Positions 1-7,406 of a DNA stretch of 45,155 nt are shown in pieces. The notes below the pieces were generated by a model. The model saw only the letters and a list, made by a program, of their open reading frames with translations. It searched no databases and was not told where the DNA came from. Each line of letters opens with the position of its first letter. The first letter of the stretch is position 1. The stretch is from Spirochaetota bacterium. GTDB lineage: Bacteria > Spirochaetota > Spirochaetia > JABEVK01. The translations under genes were made by a program, and so were the position numbers. The DNA lies in assembly GCA_020049045.1 (NCBI GenBank), contig JAIFLN010000008.1, positions 1-45,155 on the forward strand, in the 5' to 3' direction.

Positions 1-342
1 CCAAAGCAGGGCCTTTGCCCCCACGTCGACTTGAGCCAACAGCCCGGCTTCGTCCAGTTGAAGCGCGCAGACGACGAGGGAGTTGGTGCCCGGTCGCAGA
101 AACCGCGAAATCGGCACCGTGTCGAAGCAGTGGGCAAAGCTGTAGGCTCTCGCGGGTCCCCGAGTGACGAAGTGCCCGTTGACGAAGACGGCATGGTGAC
201 CGCCTGAGGTGATTTTGAGGCTCGCCTCGTCGAAGCCGGCCTTGACGACGAAGGCTTTTCGGGCAAGCCACCACTGCCGCATTTCGGATTTCTGGGCCCA
301 AATGACCCTTGCCCTCGAGTCAAACGGCCCCGAGGTCAGCAT
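1..342 (-). CDS. GH78-like alpha-L-rhamnosidase-type protein, N-terminal part (cut by window edge)
   Basis: The reading frame is open for 114 codons from an ATG at 342 to the window edge, so only the N-terminus is present. A GAGG element sits 5 nt before the ATG, and the gene starts 7 nt after the stop of the GH39-like gene, so it is the fourth gene of the minus-strand glycosidase operon. The visible residues form a beta-rich module with W-L-A-R-K-A-F, then V-F-V-N-G, then R-G-P-A-R-A-Y and L-R-P-G-T-N. This order is typical of the N-terminal sugar-binding sandwich of alpha-L-rhamnosidase-like (GH78) proteins. The catalytic (alpha/alpha)6 domain lies outside the window, so the enzymatic assignment is an inference from the accessory module and the neighbouring glycosidases. 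A GH2-like or other glycosidase with a similar sandwich is possible. Confidence 0.6.
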   Translation of the reverse strand, partial: MLTSGPFDSRARVIWAQKSEMRQWWLARKAFVVKAGFDEASLKITSGGHHAVFVNGHFVTRGPARAYSFAHCFDTVPISRFLRPGTNSLVVCALQLDEAGLLAQVDVGAKALLW

Positions 343-349
343 GGCCACC

Positions 350-1831
350 TCACGAGACGACGCCTTCGACCAGCGCAACCCCCGGGCACTCCAGCTCAAA
401 GCGCACCTCGGCGCACCCTGGGCGGTGCTCCACCACCACGTCTGTGGTGGGCCGCAGCCCGTTCTGTGCCTTCAGGTCGGCCAGCTGCCTGGGTGTGGGA
501 TAGGCTGGGCAGCCTAAGTCCCGCCAGGCGCTCAGAATGTTGTTGTCGTGGCGGTCGATGCGGTACACCGTGGCGCGCTTCGTGGCCGCCGGTAACTTCA
601 CGGTAACCACCGACTTTGAAGTAAACCCTTCTGGGGTCGATGGATAGCGCCACACCAACACCGACGAGCCGCGTTCTGTCGGCGTCGCTACCGCTCCCTC
701 GAGCTCACTGCCGCCGGCGACCGGAACCTGTGTGGTGCCCAGCCGGCACAGCAGTTGGTGTGCCTGGTAGGCCGGCTTGCGCAGGCCATGGAGCGACAGC
801 AGGCCGTAGTGCGCCTGGAACTCCGAGCTCTGGTAGCCGGCCTGGTCGTAGATGTCGCTCAGGCTCCAGAACCCAAAGGCATCGGCCAGCTGCGACACCT
901 CACCCATGGTCTTGGCGACAAACGCCGCCTCGAGGGGCGTCTCCTTGAGCGGATCGTGGGGGAACCACGAGCGGCCCCATTCGTTCCAGTGCACCTCGCC
1001 GGCAAAACCCCGCTCGTCCAGCCGCTTGCGAAGTCCTTTGATCACGCCGGTGGCGAAGTGCGGGCTGTCCTTTACCTTGTGGCTGGCCGGGCCGTCGAAG
1101 GGCGAGAGCGGCTGCGACTCGCTGTCGTTGTTGTACACGTGGGTGATGTAGTAGTCGGGCGTGGTGCCATCTTTTTGTGCAAAGTCGAGGAACTCGTCGA
1201 ACCACTCGCCGCGCGCGGTGGACGGGCCGCCAAAGCGCAGGTCGGGGTGCACCGACTTGACGGCCCGCCATGTGGCCGACCAAAGCCGGAAGAACTCCTC
1301 TTTAGTACCGCCCCAAAAGCAGCCGATCAGGTTGGGCTCGTTCCAGCACTCGATGGGCCAGCTGAGCACCTCGGCCAGCCCGTAGCGCTGAACGTGGTGA
1401 CGCAGGCCACCGGCGACAAAGTCGGCCCACTGGTTGAGGTCGCGGGGCATGCCAGTGGCGTTTTTGTCGGGCCAGCAGACCACGCTCGAGTCGGTGAAGT
1501 CGGCCGGGGTGAAGCTGGTGGTGTAGATGGGCTTGAGGCCCAGTTCCATCAGCCCTTCGAGGCCGTAGTCGACCAGCTGCCAGTTGGCGCGCTTGCGCTT
1601 CTGTTCGGGGGGCAGACGCCAGTCGGGCAGGTCGTAGTCCCACACCCGCATTTCGGGCGAGTACATGGCGCAGGCGCGCACAAACCGCACCCCCAGCTCG
1701 TCGCGGGCCAGGGCCAGGTGCTGGCGCTGGTCGGCACGTACCAGCCAGCGGAACTGGTCGACGTTGGCAATGGGCGAAAACGTGTGGCGGAACGGCGCGG
1801 TCGGCGCGGACCAGTTGGGGGTCAGGGTCAT
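350..1831 (-). CDS. GH39-like beta-glycosidase (beta-xylosidase type)
   Basis: A 493-residue protein with a (beta/alpha)8-type glycosidase core. The motif CWNEPN (E165) fits the acid/base glutamate of clan GH-A, and VHWNEWG (E284) fits the nucleophile. Both spacing and surroundings resemble GH39 beta-xylosidases. The C-terminal 120 residues look like the usual beta-sandwich. I chose the ATG at 1831 because AGAGG lies just upstream; the longer frame from 1867 has no ribosome-binding site. No signal peptide is visible, so the enzyme is probably cytoplasmic and acts on imported oligosaccharides. It follows the GH95-like gene after a 70-bp gap with no clear terminator and precedes the GH78-like gene by 7 nt, so all are probably one transcript. 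Beta-xylosidase is the best-known GH39 activity, but other substrates occur in the family and the true substrate is not readable here. Confidence 0.78.
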   Translation of the reverse strand: MTLTPNWSAPTAPFRHTFSPIANVDQFRWLVRADQRQHLALARDELGVRFVRACAMYSPEMRVWDYDLPDWRLPPEQKRKRANWQLVDYGLEGLMELGLKPIYTTSFTPADFTDSSVVCWPDKNATGMPRDLNQWADFVAGGLRHHVQRYGLAEVLSWPIECWNEPNLIGCFWGGTKEEFFRLWSATWRAVKSVHPDLRFGGPSTARGEWFDEFLDFAQKDGTTPDYYITHVYNNDSESQPLSPFDGPASHKVKDSPHFATGVIKGLRKRLDERGFAGEVHWNEWGRSWFPHDPLKETPLEAAFVAKTMGEVSQLADAFGFWSLSDIYDQAGYQSSEFQAHYGLLSLHGLRKPAYQAHQLLCRLGTTQVPVAGGSELEGAVATPTERGSSVLVWRYPSTPEGFTSKSVVTVKLPAATKRATVYRIDRHDNNILSAWRDLGCPAYPTPRQLADLKAQNGLRPTTDVVVEHRPGCAEVRFELECPGVALVEGVVS

Positions 1832-1901
1832 CGGGGCTACCTCTCTTCCCATTTTACCGTCACTCAACCGCGCCGGATATTCGCTTTTCCGACAAGCCTA
1901 T

Positions 1902-4124
1902 TCACTGAAACCTCTCCAGCTTTAGTGTTTGCCCAGCCCGGGTGGCGGCTTTGAGCAGGGTTCCCGTTTGGACCTCGCTGCCCAACAGCCACCGATCCCC
2001 CAGCGCATGCGCCAGCTGGAGTGGCCCGCCCCGCGTGCTGAAAACAGTAATGGACCAAACCTTGCCATGCCGGAACTGAGCGCTGACCTCAAAGCCGCCC
2101 TCGACCCGCACACGCTCCACACTCACCTCGCGCCAGCCCTTGGGCAGCCGGTCGGTCACCGTGATGGTGTCGCCTCGCACTGAAACCAGCAGTTCCAGTA
2201 CGGCAGTAATCGCCCCCATCGTGGCGTCCATCTGCATGATTTCGTGGTACAGAAAATCGGGCCCTTTGCGGTGGTTGGGCCACGCCAGGCTGCCGTCGTC
2301 CCAAGCTCCGAAGCCGGCACCGTCGGCGTTGTGCAAGGTGGCGTAGCCCTCGTTGGTGTACTGTTGGCCCAGCACCTGCAGCCAGCCCAGCGCGGCGTCG
2401 GGCAGGCCCAGACGCGAGCACAGTGCCGACGCCCAGGGAAGGCACCAGCCCGTCCAGTTGCCCGCACCCATGGTGTTCCAGCGGTTGATCGAGCGCATCA
2501 GCACCCCCTGATGCTCGGGGGCAAAAGGGTCGATCGTGGTGAACGGGTAAATCGCCGCGAGGTGACTGTGATGGCGGTGGCTTTCAGGCAAGTCCTTGCC
2601 TTCCCAGAGGGCGATGCGTTCGGGCTTGCCCGGAATCCAGCCATAGGAACCATCGGAGGCGTCGACCAGGGTGTAGCGCGGGACTTGGGCTTCCACTTCG
2701 TCCCAGCGGGGATCCGGGGCGTGGCCCAGGGCGGTGGCCGCCACCCGGAGGTCAGCGACGGTCCGGTGCAGGGCGGCGAGCTGGAAGCTGGCGTTGCGTC
2801 CCCAGCACTGTCGCCTGTCGGAACCCCCAAACTCCGGGCTCACGCTGATGGGGAGCGAGAAGTCGTCGAGCATGGCCCAGTACCCTTCAAAGGAACCGGT
2901 CAGCAGCGGCCAGACCACGTCGGCGAGCAGCGCCTGGTCGCCTGAAACCCGCCACGTCTGCCACGCCACGTGTGCGGTCCACGCGATGCAGGCCTGGTCG
3001 AGCACACCGGCCCAAAACGTTCCCATTTGACCGAGCCGGTCGTCGACAGCGTGGGGGAGCAGTAGCGCTCCTTGGCGCTTGTGGAATCCCTCGCCCATGG
3101 CGCGCAGTTTGGGGAGCCAGCCCTTGAGCAGGTCCCACAACGGTTGCATGTCGGCGGCGTGGCCCGTCACGGCGGCGGCCCCGTACACCAGCTGGACGTT
3201 GATGTTGAAGTGGTAGTCGTTGCTCCACGGGGGGATGCGGGTGTCTTCCATCCACGGCCCCTGCAGGGTTCCGGCGGGGGCACCCAGCCGCAAAATACCG
3301 GCCTGCTGGAACAGCCCGTAGTCAAACTGCCGCTGGAGCAGAGGGTCAGGAAGGGTGACCCGGGCTGAGCGGGCCCAGTACCCGGACCAGAACTCCCGGC
3401 GGCGGCGGTGGGCTTCGTCGGCATCGAAGTTGGCGAGGGTGGCCTCGGCCTGGGTGCGGGCTTCGGATCCTAGGGCGGTCGCGAGTGCCAGTCTTCCTGT
3501 TTCGAGCTTGTATGCCACGCACAGACCGTCGTCGGCGGGAAGGTGTTGGACAAAGCCGCGGTCCCACTTTTGGGCAGGCGCGATGCCCAGCGCCTGCATG
3601 GGGTTGGGCTGGGGAACGCCGGCCGCCATCACGTCGTAGGCAGCCAGCAAGCGGACCTGGAGCCCAGCCAGAACCTCGGGCTTGGCCTCGAGCCACAGCA
3701 CTTCGGCGTCGGGATGCTGGTAGAGGCAAACCTCAGCCATGGGCGAGTCCTCGTCGGAACCCAAAGTGAGCCGCAATTCTGCGGAAGCCAGGTCGAGCGT
3801 CGCCTGCAAGGGGTGCCCTTGTGCAAACGTCAGCTCCAGCCGTCCGCCGCCCATTTGCTGGGGGTGGGGCGTACCGGCTTTTCTCGGCGGAAACAGCTGT
3901 TCGAGCGCTTCGCCATCGTCAGCCTCGAGGGCTTGCCGCACCGCCGCATAAGTGGTGCCGGTGAGCAGTCCCACGCCACCCCGGTGGTCCCAAAACCCGG
4001 CCCGCGCTACGGTGAGGTGAACGCTTGACTCACCCCAGACGAGCACACCTTGTTTGCCGTTACCGAGCTTGGCCCCCGTGTGCGGCCGAGGCAGGGGGAA
4101 GTGCCAGTTCAGGGTTTTGCTCAT
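1902..4124 (-). CDS. GH95-like (alpha/alpha)6 glycoside hydrolase
   Basis: A 740-residue protein starting MSKTLNW at an ATG (4124) preceded by AAGGAG. The start overlaps the stop of the upstream gene by 4 nt (ATGA), indicating translational coupling. The open frame extends much further upstream, but that part is a shadow of the preceding gene. Seen motifs: LGNGKQGVLVWGE near the N-terminus, PWSNDYHFNINVQLVYG in the middle, and SHRHHSHLAAIYPF later. These match the N-terminal sandwich, the Y-H-x-N-I-N-x-Q segment and the H-R-H-x-S-H-L segment of GH95 enzymes (alpha-L-fucosidase/alpha-L-galactosidase). No signal peptide is seen. The sequence is divergent (for example a V-Y-G where the family often has N-Y-W), so specificity is open. 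The first 11 codons and ribosome-binding site are echoed by a relic at 7279-7325. Confidence 0.72.
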   Translation of the reverse strand: MSKTLNWHFPLPRPHTGAKLGNGKQGVLVWGESSVHLTVARAGFWDHRGGVGLLTGTTYAAVRQALEADDGEALEQLFPPRKAGTPHPQQMGGGRLELTFAQGHPLQATLDLASAELRLTLGSDEDSPMAEVCLYQHPDAEVLWLEAKPEVLAGLQVRLLAAYDVMAAGVPQPNPMQALGIAPAQKWDRGFVQHLPADDGLCVAYKLETGRLALATALGSEARTQAEATLANFDADEAHRRRREFWSGYWARSARVTLPDPLLQRQFDYGLFQQAGILRLGAPAGTLQGPWMEDTRIPPWSNDYHFNINVQLVYGAAAVTGHAADMQPLWDLLKGWLPKLRAMGEGFHKRQGALLLPHAVDDRLGQMGTFWAGVLDQACIAWTAHVAWQTWRVSGDQALLADVVWPLLTGSFEGYWAMLDDFSLPISVSPEFGGSDRRQCWGRNASFQLAALHRTVADLRVAATALGHAPDPRWDEVEAQVPRYTLVDASDGSYGWIPGKPERIALWEGKDLPESHRHHSHLAAIYPFTTIDPFAPEHQGVLMRSINRWNTMGAGNWTGWCLPWASALCSRLGLPDAALGWLQVLGQQYTNEGYATLHNADGAGFGAWDDGSLAWPNHRKGPDFLYHEIMQMDATMGAITAVLELLVSVRGDTITVTDRLPKGWREVSVERVRVEGGFEVSAQFRHGKVWSITVFSTRGGPLQLAHALGDRWLLGSEVQTGTLLKAATRAGQTLKLERFQ

Positions 4125-6304
4125 GAAAACGCTCCTTGGGAAATCTTCTTCGTCTGGCCCGCCGCTAGTTCCACCCGTTGCGCGTTGACCAAGGGAACCG
4201 AGCCCAGCATAACCTGCCGGTCGCTGGCTGTCTCGGCCAGCACCGTGACCCGGGCCGGAAAGGTCGTCGGATTGGTCAGCTCGAGCTGACGTCCCTTCCC
4301 TTGGCCCGCCAGCCGCGCCGTGACGTGGTCGAGCACCGTGACGGTGTCGCTGTCGAGATCCCAGTACACACCGGGAACTTCGGCAAACGTCAGCAGGGAC
4401 GAAACTTCGCACCAGCAGCTGCCGTTGAACACCCCGCCGACGCGGGCCGTGCCTTCCCAGTCGCTGAGGTTGACCCGCTCGCACATCACACCGGGGGCCA
4501 GAACCCCGCCATCCCAATCTTGAACTGGACGGTCGGGCCGCGACAGGTACTGCGTGACGCCGTGAGCAATTTCCTGCAGCAGCTTGAGATAGCTCGCGTC
4601 GCCCGTAGCCCGGTACAGCTTGAGCAGCGACACCCCCGAAAGGGTGCAGATGCCGGGGGCCGAGTGCTTGTTCTGCACGTTGGCCCACACGCTTCCGGTG
4701 GAGTGCAGGTCCAGCCGACCAAACTCGCTGGTGGCAGGGAAGTCGAAGTCGTAGCTGACCACCCAGGTGGCGCACTGGTGCGCAGCCGCCTCGGCGAGCG
4801 GCAGCCAGACTCGGTCGACTGTGCGCTCGAACAGCTCCATGTAGGTTTCCAGCAAGCCAAACGCTGACTCGGAGTCAGGGCACTGCAAAATCTCGCCCGG
4901 GCCGCCGTTGGTGTAGCCGAGCTCGAGCCAGCGCGCAAAATCCAGCGCCGACTCGCGGGCGATCGCGAGCCACTCGGGCCGGTTCAGAAGAGCCGACGCG
5001 GCTGCCAAAGCACCCGAGACAATTGCCGCGCTGGAGCTGCCGGCCACCACCGGTTCGCCGGTATGAAGGTCGACAAACTGATCGAAGCGACCGTGGCGCT
5101 GCCAAAGGCCAACCAGAGCCTGAACCAAGCGTTCGATTCCCTCCAGCCATACCGCGGGGACCGCTTCGCCTTGGGCCTTTGCGACCTCGACGAACCGCAC
5201 ACAGAACAACAAAAGGTCGGCATTTTTGCGCAGCAGCAGCACACCGGTTTTGTCCTGATACTGAAAATCGTCGCCCAGCAACTTACCCTGATGCACCATG
5301 GGGTAAACAAACCCCGTTGGAGCCTGCAACGGCCCGAAGATGGCGTCCATGGTCGCCCGGCTCCGTTCTCGGGTGGAGGCTTCCGCCGACGCCAGCAAAG
5401 CCAGCGAGCTCATGCCGCCGCCCACCCAGCCGGCCTGCCAGTCTGAAAAGAGGCCGCTTGCATCGCCGACCATCCAGTATCCCGTGGTGGCGTTCCAATT
5501 CGACTGGTGGTACTTGGCCTCGATCAGGTCGAAGGCCGCCGAGAACGGCAAATCATTGCGGGGACGAGAGGTATCGAACAGCGGACCGCGCTTGGCGTAC
5601 ACAAACCGAAAAAGTGTTCTGATGTCGATGCAGGGAAACTCCTCGATTTGCCAGCGCAGATTGAGCACCCCACCTGGTTGCAGGGTGAAGGGCGCGTCGG
5701 GCGACATGCCACCGGTATTCGCCATACTGTAGGCCCGTGAGCGCATGCCTGGCGCTGAAAGCTCCAGCATGGCCGAGCTGCGGTCGTCCGACTCCGTGAA
5801 GGACACGCCGGAGAACCCGGCCTCCGTGCAGTGACCGGTGGTGACCATCCAGCCTTGCTTTGTGCCCGGGTGAAAGGCGGCTGCCAGCGGAAATGCCAGG
5901 TCACCGGTTAGAAGCTCCAACTTGGAAGGGCCGGTCCCGATTTCGAGCCTTGGCACGTCGGTAATCCGGGGACCGTGGCCGACCTTTTCGCAACCCTGCT
6001 CGTGGAGGAAGGGCGGGTACTCGAGCGCAGCCACGGTGAAGCGGTTGCCGTTATAGGCCGCCGCCGGAAGCAGAAGATAAGCGTCGGGACTCCAGCCCGT
6101 GTTGTGCCGCAGACCCCAGCGCAGCTTCACTGCCTCGCCGTCTAACAGGGTCAGTACGGCCTGTCCGGGAACTGGTTGCTCCAACTGAAACCAGCGGCCC
6201 GAAAGCTCAAATTGAGCGTTCTCGCCACTGTCAAATTCGGCACAGTAGCTTGACCCACCGTCTGGCTCGTCGAAGGTCTCAACAAAAATCTTGGAGCTGT
6301 TCAA
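4121..6304 (-). CDS. Unrecognised protein, six-hairpin glycosidase-like, first gene of GH operon
   Basis: A 727-residue protein of a family I do not recognise. Residues 1-250 are beta-rich. The remainder contains helical-hairpin-like stretches (YHQSNWNATTGYWMVGD, WQAGWVGGGMSSLALLASAE, and ALLNRPEWLAIARESALDFA) typical of (alpha/alpha)6 sugar-active proteins, followed by a short beta-rich tail. A TTG at 6304 preceded by AGGAGG at a 7-nt spacing is the best start; a GTG six codons further upstream lacks such a site. There is no signal peptide. It is the promoter-proximal gene of the operon, overlaps the GH95-like gene by 4 nt, and faces the AraC gene. A role in oligosaccharide breakdown is inferred from context only. 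It might be a divergent glycoside hydrolase or polysaccharide lyase-like enzyme. Confidence 0.62.
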   Translation of the reverse strand: MNSSKIFVETFDEPDGGSSYCAEFDSGENAQFELSGRWFQLEQPVPGQAVLTLLDGEAVKLRWGLRHNTGWSPDAYLLLPAAAYNGNRFTVAALEYPPFLHEQGCEKVGHGPRITDVPRLEIGTGPSKLELLTGDLAFPLAAAFHPGTKQGWMVTTGHCTEAGFSGVSFTESDDRSSAMLELSAPGMRSRAYSMANTGGMSPDAPFTLQPGGVLNLRWQIEEFPCIDIRTLFRFVYAKRGPLFDTSRPRNDLPFSAAFDLIEAKYHQSNWNATTGYWMVGDASGLFSDWQAGWVGGGMSSLALLASAEASTRERSRATMDAIFGPLQAPTGFVYPMVHQGKLLGDDFQYQDKTGVLLLRKNADLLLFCVRFVEVAKAQGEAVPAVWLEGIERLVQALVGLWQRHGRFDQFVDLHTGEPVVAGSSSAAIVSGALAAASALLNRPEWLAIARESALDFARWLELGYTNGGPGEILQCPDSESAFGLLETYMELFERTVDRVWLPLAEAAAHQCATWVVSYDFDFPATSEFGRLDLHSTGSVWANVQNKHSAPGICTLSGVSLLKLYRATGDASYLKLLQEIAHGVTQYLSRPDRPVQDWDGGVLAPGVMCERVNLSDWEGTARVGGVFNGSCWCEVSSLLTFAEVPGVYWDLDSDTVTVLDHVTARLAGQGKGRQLELTNPTTFPARVTVLAETASDRQVMLGSVPLVNAQRVELAAGQTKKISQGAFS

Positions 6305-6364
6305 AGTCGGGCCTCCTGCCACAATTCCGGCGCTTCACCTTAGCGTCCAAAAGACGATTGCACC

Positions 6365-6400
6365 TTCACAAAAACGCACAAAACTAGCACAATCTTGCCG
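6365..6400 (+). promoter_or_regulatory. Predicted leaderless promoter of araC-type gene with three phased CACAA repeats
   Basis: A TTCACA (-35-like, 6365-6370), 17-bp spacer and CACAAT (-10-like, 6388-6393) end 7 nt before the ATG at 6401, and no Shine-Dalgarno sequence lies between. The same stretch holds three direct repeats, CACAAAA at 6367, CACAAAA at 6377 and CACAAT at 6388, spaced 10 and 11 bp, that is, on one face of the helix. Such phased direct repeats are how AraC-family proteins often bind. This is a sequence-only prediction. The region is shared with the divergent operon starting at 6304. Confidence 0.4.
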
Positions 6401-7261
6401 ATGATCCCACGCTATCCGTTCGACTCCCAAGGGCCGGTCTCGCTGTCGTGGGGCCAGGCTCTCAACACGCCGCACCAACCGCACCGGCACGCCTTCGACG
6501 AGATTGTCCTGGTGCTGGAAGGCCTGGTGGTGCAAGACATCAACGGCGTGCGGGTGGTTGCCGAGGAAGGCGATGTGTTTGTTCTCAAAGGCGATGACGT
6601 GCACGGCCTGGTGGCTTGCACCGACCTGAGCGTTCTCAACGTAGGCTACCTGGAATCCAGCCTTGCCCCCTACCGCGACGGGCTGCAGCGTTTGGCAGGC
6701 TTTCACGCGCTTTTCAAGCTGGAACCACGGCTTACCCGCACACCTGGTGCCCGCATCGGCATGCAGGTCACCCCGTCGGTGTGGCCCCAGGTGAAAGACC
6801 TCGCCCACCGGATGATAACCGAGGACGAAGTGCGCCACGCTGGGTGGGAGGTGGCGTTGCAAGCGCTTTTCGGCGAACTGCTGGTGACGCTTTCGCGCTG
6901 GGTGCAGCCACGTACAGGCAGCCCGGTGCTTACGTCGGTGCTTCCGCTGGCCTCGACCGTCGAAGCCATGGAAAGACAGTACCGGCAGCCGTTGAGGCTT
7001 CAGACTTTGGCTCAGCTATCAGGCCAGTCGGTGTCCACCTACCTGCACAATTTCAAAAAGTGCTTTGGCCTGTCGCCCATGCAATATCTGCTGCACCTGC
7101 GGGTGCGCAAGGCGTGCCGCCTGCTGGCCCAGACCGACGTCAGCGTCACCCAGATCGCCTTCGAGACGGGCTTTCAGGACAGCAACTACTTCAGCCGGGC
7201 CTTCGCCAAGGTGGTGGGAATTTCCCCGAGAGCGTATCGAAGGTCGCTGGCATCGCCTTAG
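6401..7261 (+). CDS. AraC-family transcriptional regulator with cupin sensor domain
   Basis: A 286-residue protein. The N-terminal part has a cupin-like sugar-sensing fold (PHQPHRHAFDEIVLVLEG, then FVLKGDDVHGLV). The C-terminal 100 residues form the double helix-turn-helix of AraC/XylS proteins, ending ETGFQDSNYFSRAFAKVVG and SPRAYRR. The ATG at 6401 was preferred over a TTG two codons upstream; neither has a ribosome-binding site, which fits a leaderless transcript. The gene is divergent from the operon of the unknown six-hairpin-like, GH95-like, GH39-like and GH78-like genes across 96 bp. It is therefore the obvious candidate for their activator, responding to a released sugar. The inducer cannot be read from the sequence. 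Confidence 0.88.
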   Translation: MIPRYPFDSQGPVSLSWGQALNTPHQPHRHAFDEIVLVLEGLVVQDINGVRVVAEEGDVFVLKGDDVHGLVACTDLSVLNVGYLESSLAPYRDGLQRLAGFHALFKLEPRLTRTPGARIGMQVTPSVWPQVKDLAHRMITEDEVRHAGWEVALQALFGELLVTLSRWVQPRTGSPVLTSVLPLASTVEAMERQYRQPLRLQTLAQLSGQSVSTYLHNFKKCFGLSPMQYLLHLRVRKACRLLAQTDVSVTQIAFETGFQDSNYFSRAFAKVVGISPRAYRRSLASP

Positions 7262-7278
7262 GAAACCTGGCTCGGGTT

Positions 7279-7325
7279 AGGGGAAAGTACCAGTTCAGGG
7301 TTTTGCTCATGAAAACGCGCCTTGC
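7279..7325 (-). pseudogene. Relic of the 5' end of a second GH95-type gene
   Basis: About 45 bp here match, with a few mismatches, the start region of the GH95-like gene at about 4095-4137. The match includes the ribosome-binding region, the ATG (minus strand, 7311) and 11 codons reading MSKTLNWYFPL versus MSKTLNWHFPL. Beyond this the frame runs into antisense of the araC gene end and shows no further similarity. This is best read as the remnant of a paralogous GH95-type gene, or of a duplication, lost when the adjacent WG-repeat block came to occupy the site. It lies between the araC stop (7261) and the WG lipoprotein start (7407). Confidence 0.6.
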
Positions 7326-7406
7326 TTTTTTCTTTCCGTTTGCTTGTAAAACTAATCGATCTGTAAAAAACTGGATAGTGTGCGGAATCGTGCCGGAGGT
7401 TTCTTG

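Noticed and set aside
755..1954. 399-codon open frame on the plus strand
   Set aside because: It lies opposite the GH39-like gene, which has clear catalytic motifs; the frame has no recognisable domain and is a G+C-driven shadow.
4125..4775. N-terminal extension of the GH95-like frame
   Set aside because: It is out-of-frame sequence inside the preceding gene; the MSKTLNW start has a good ribosome-binding site and stop-start overlap.
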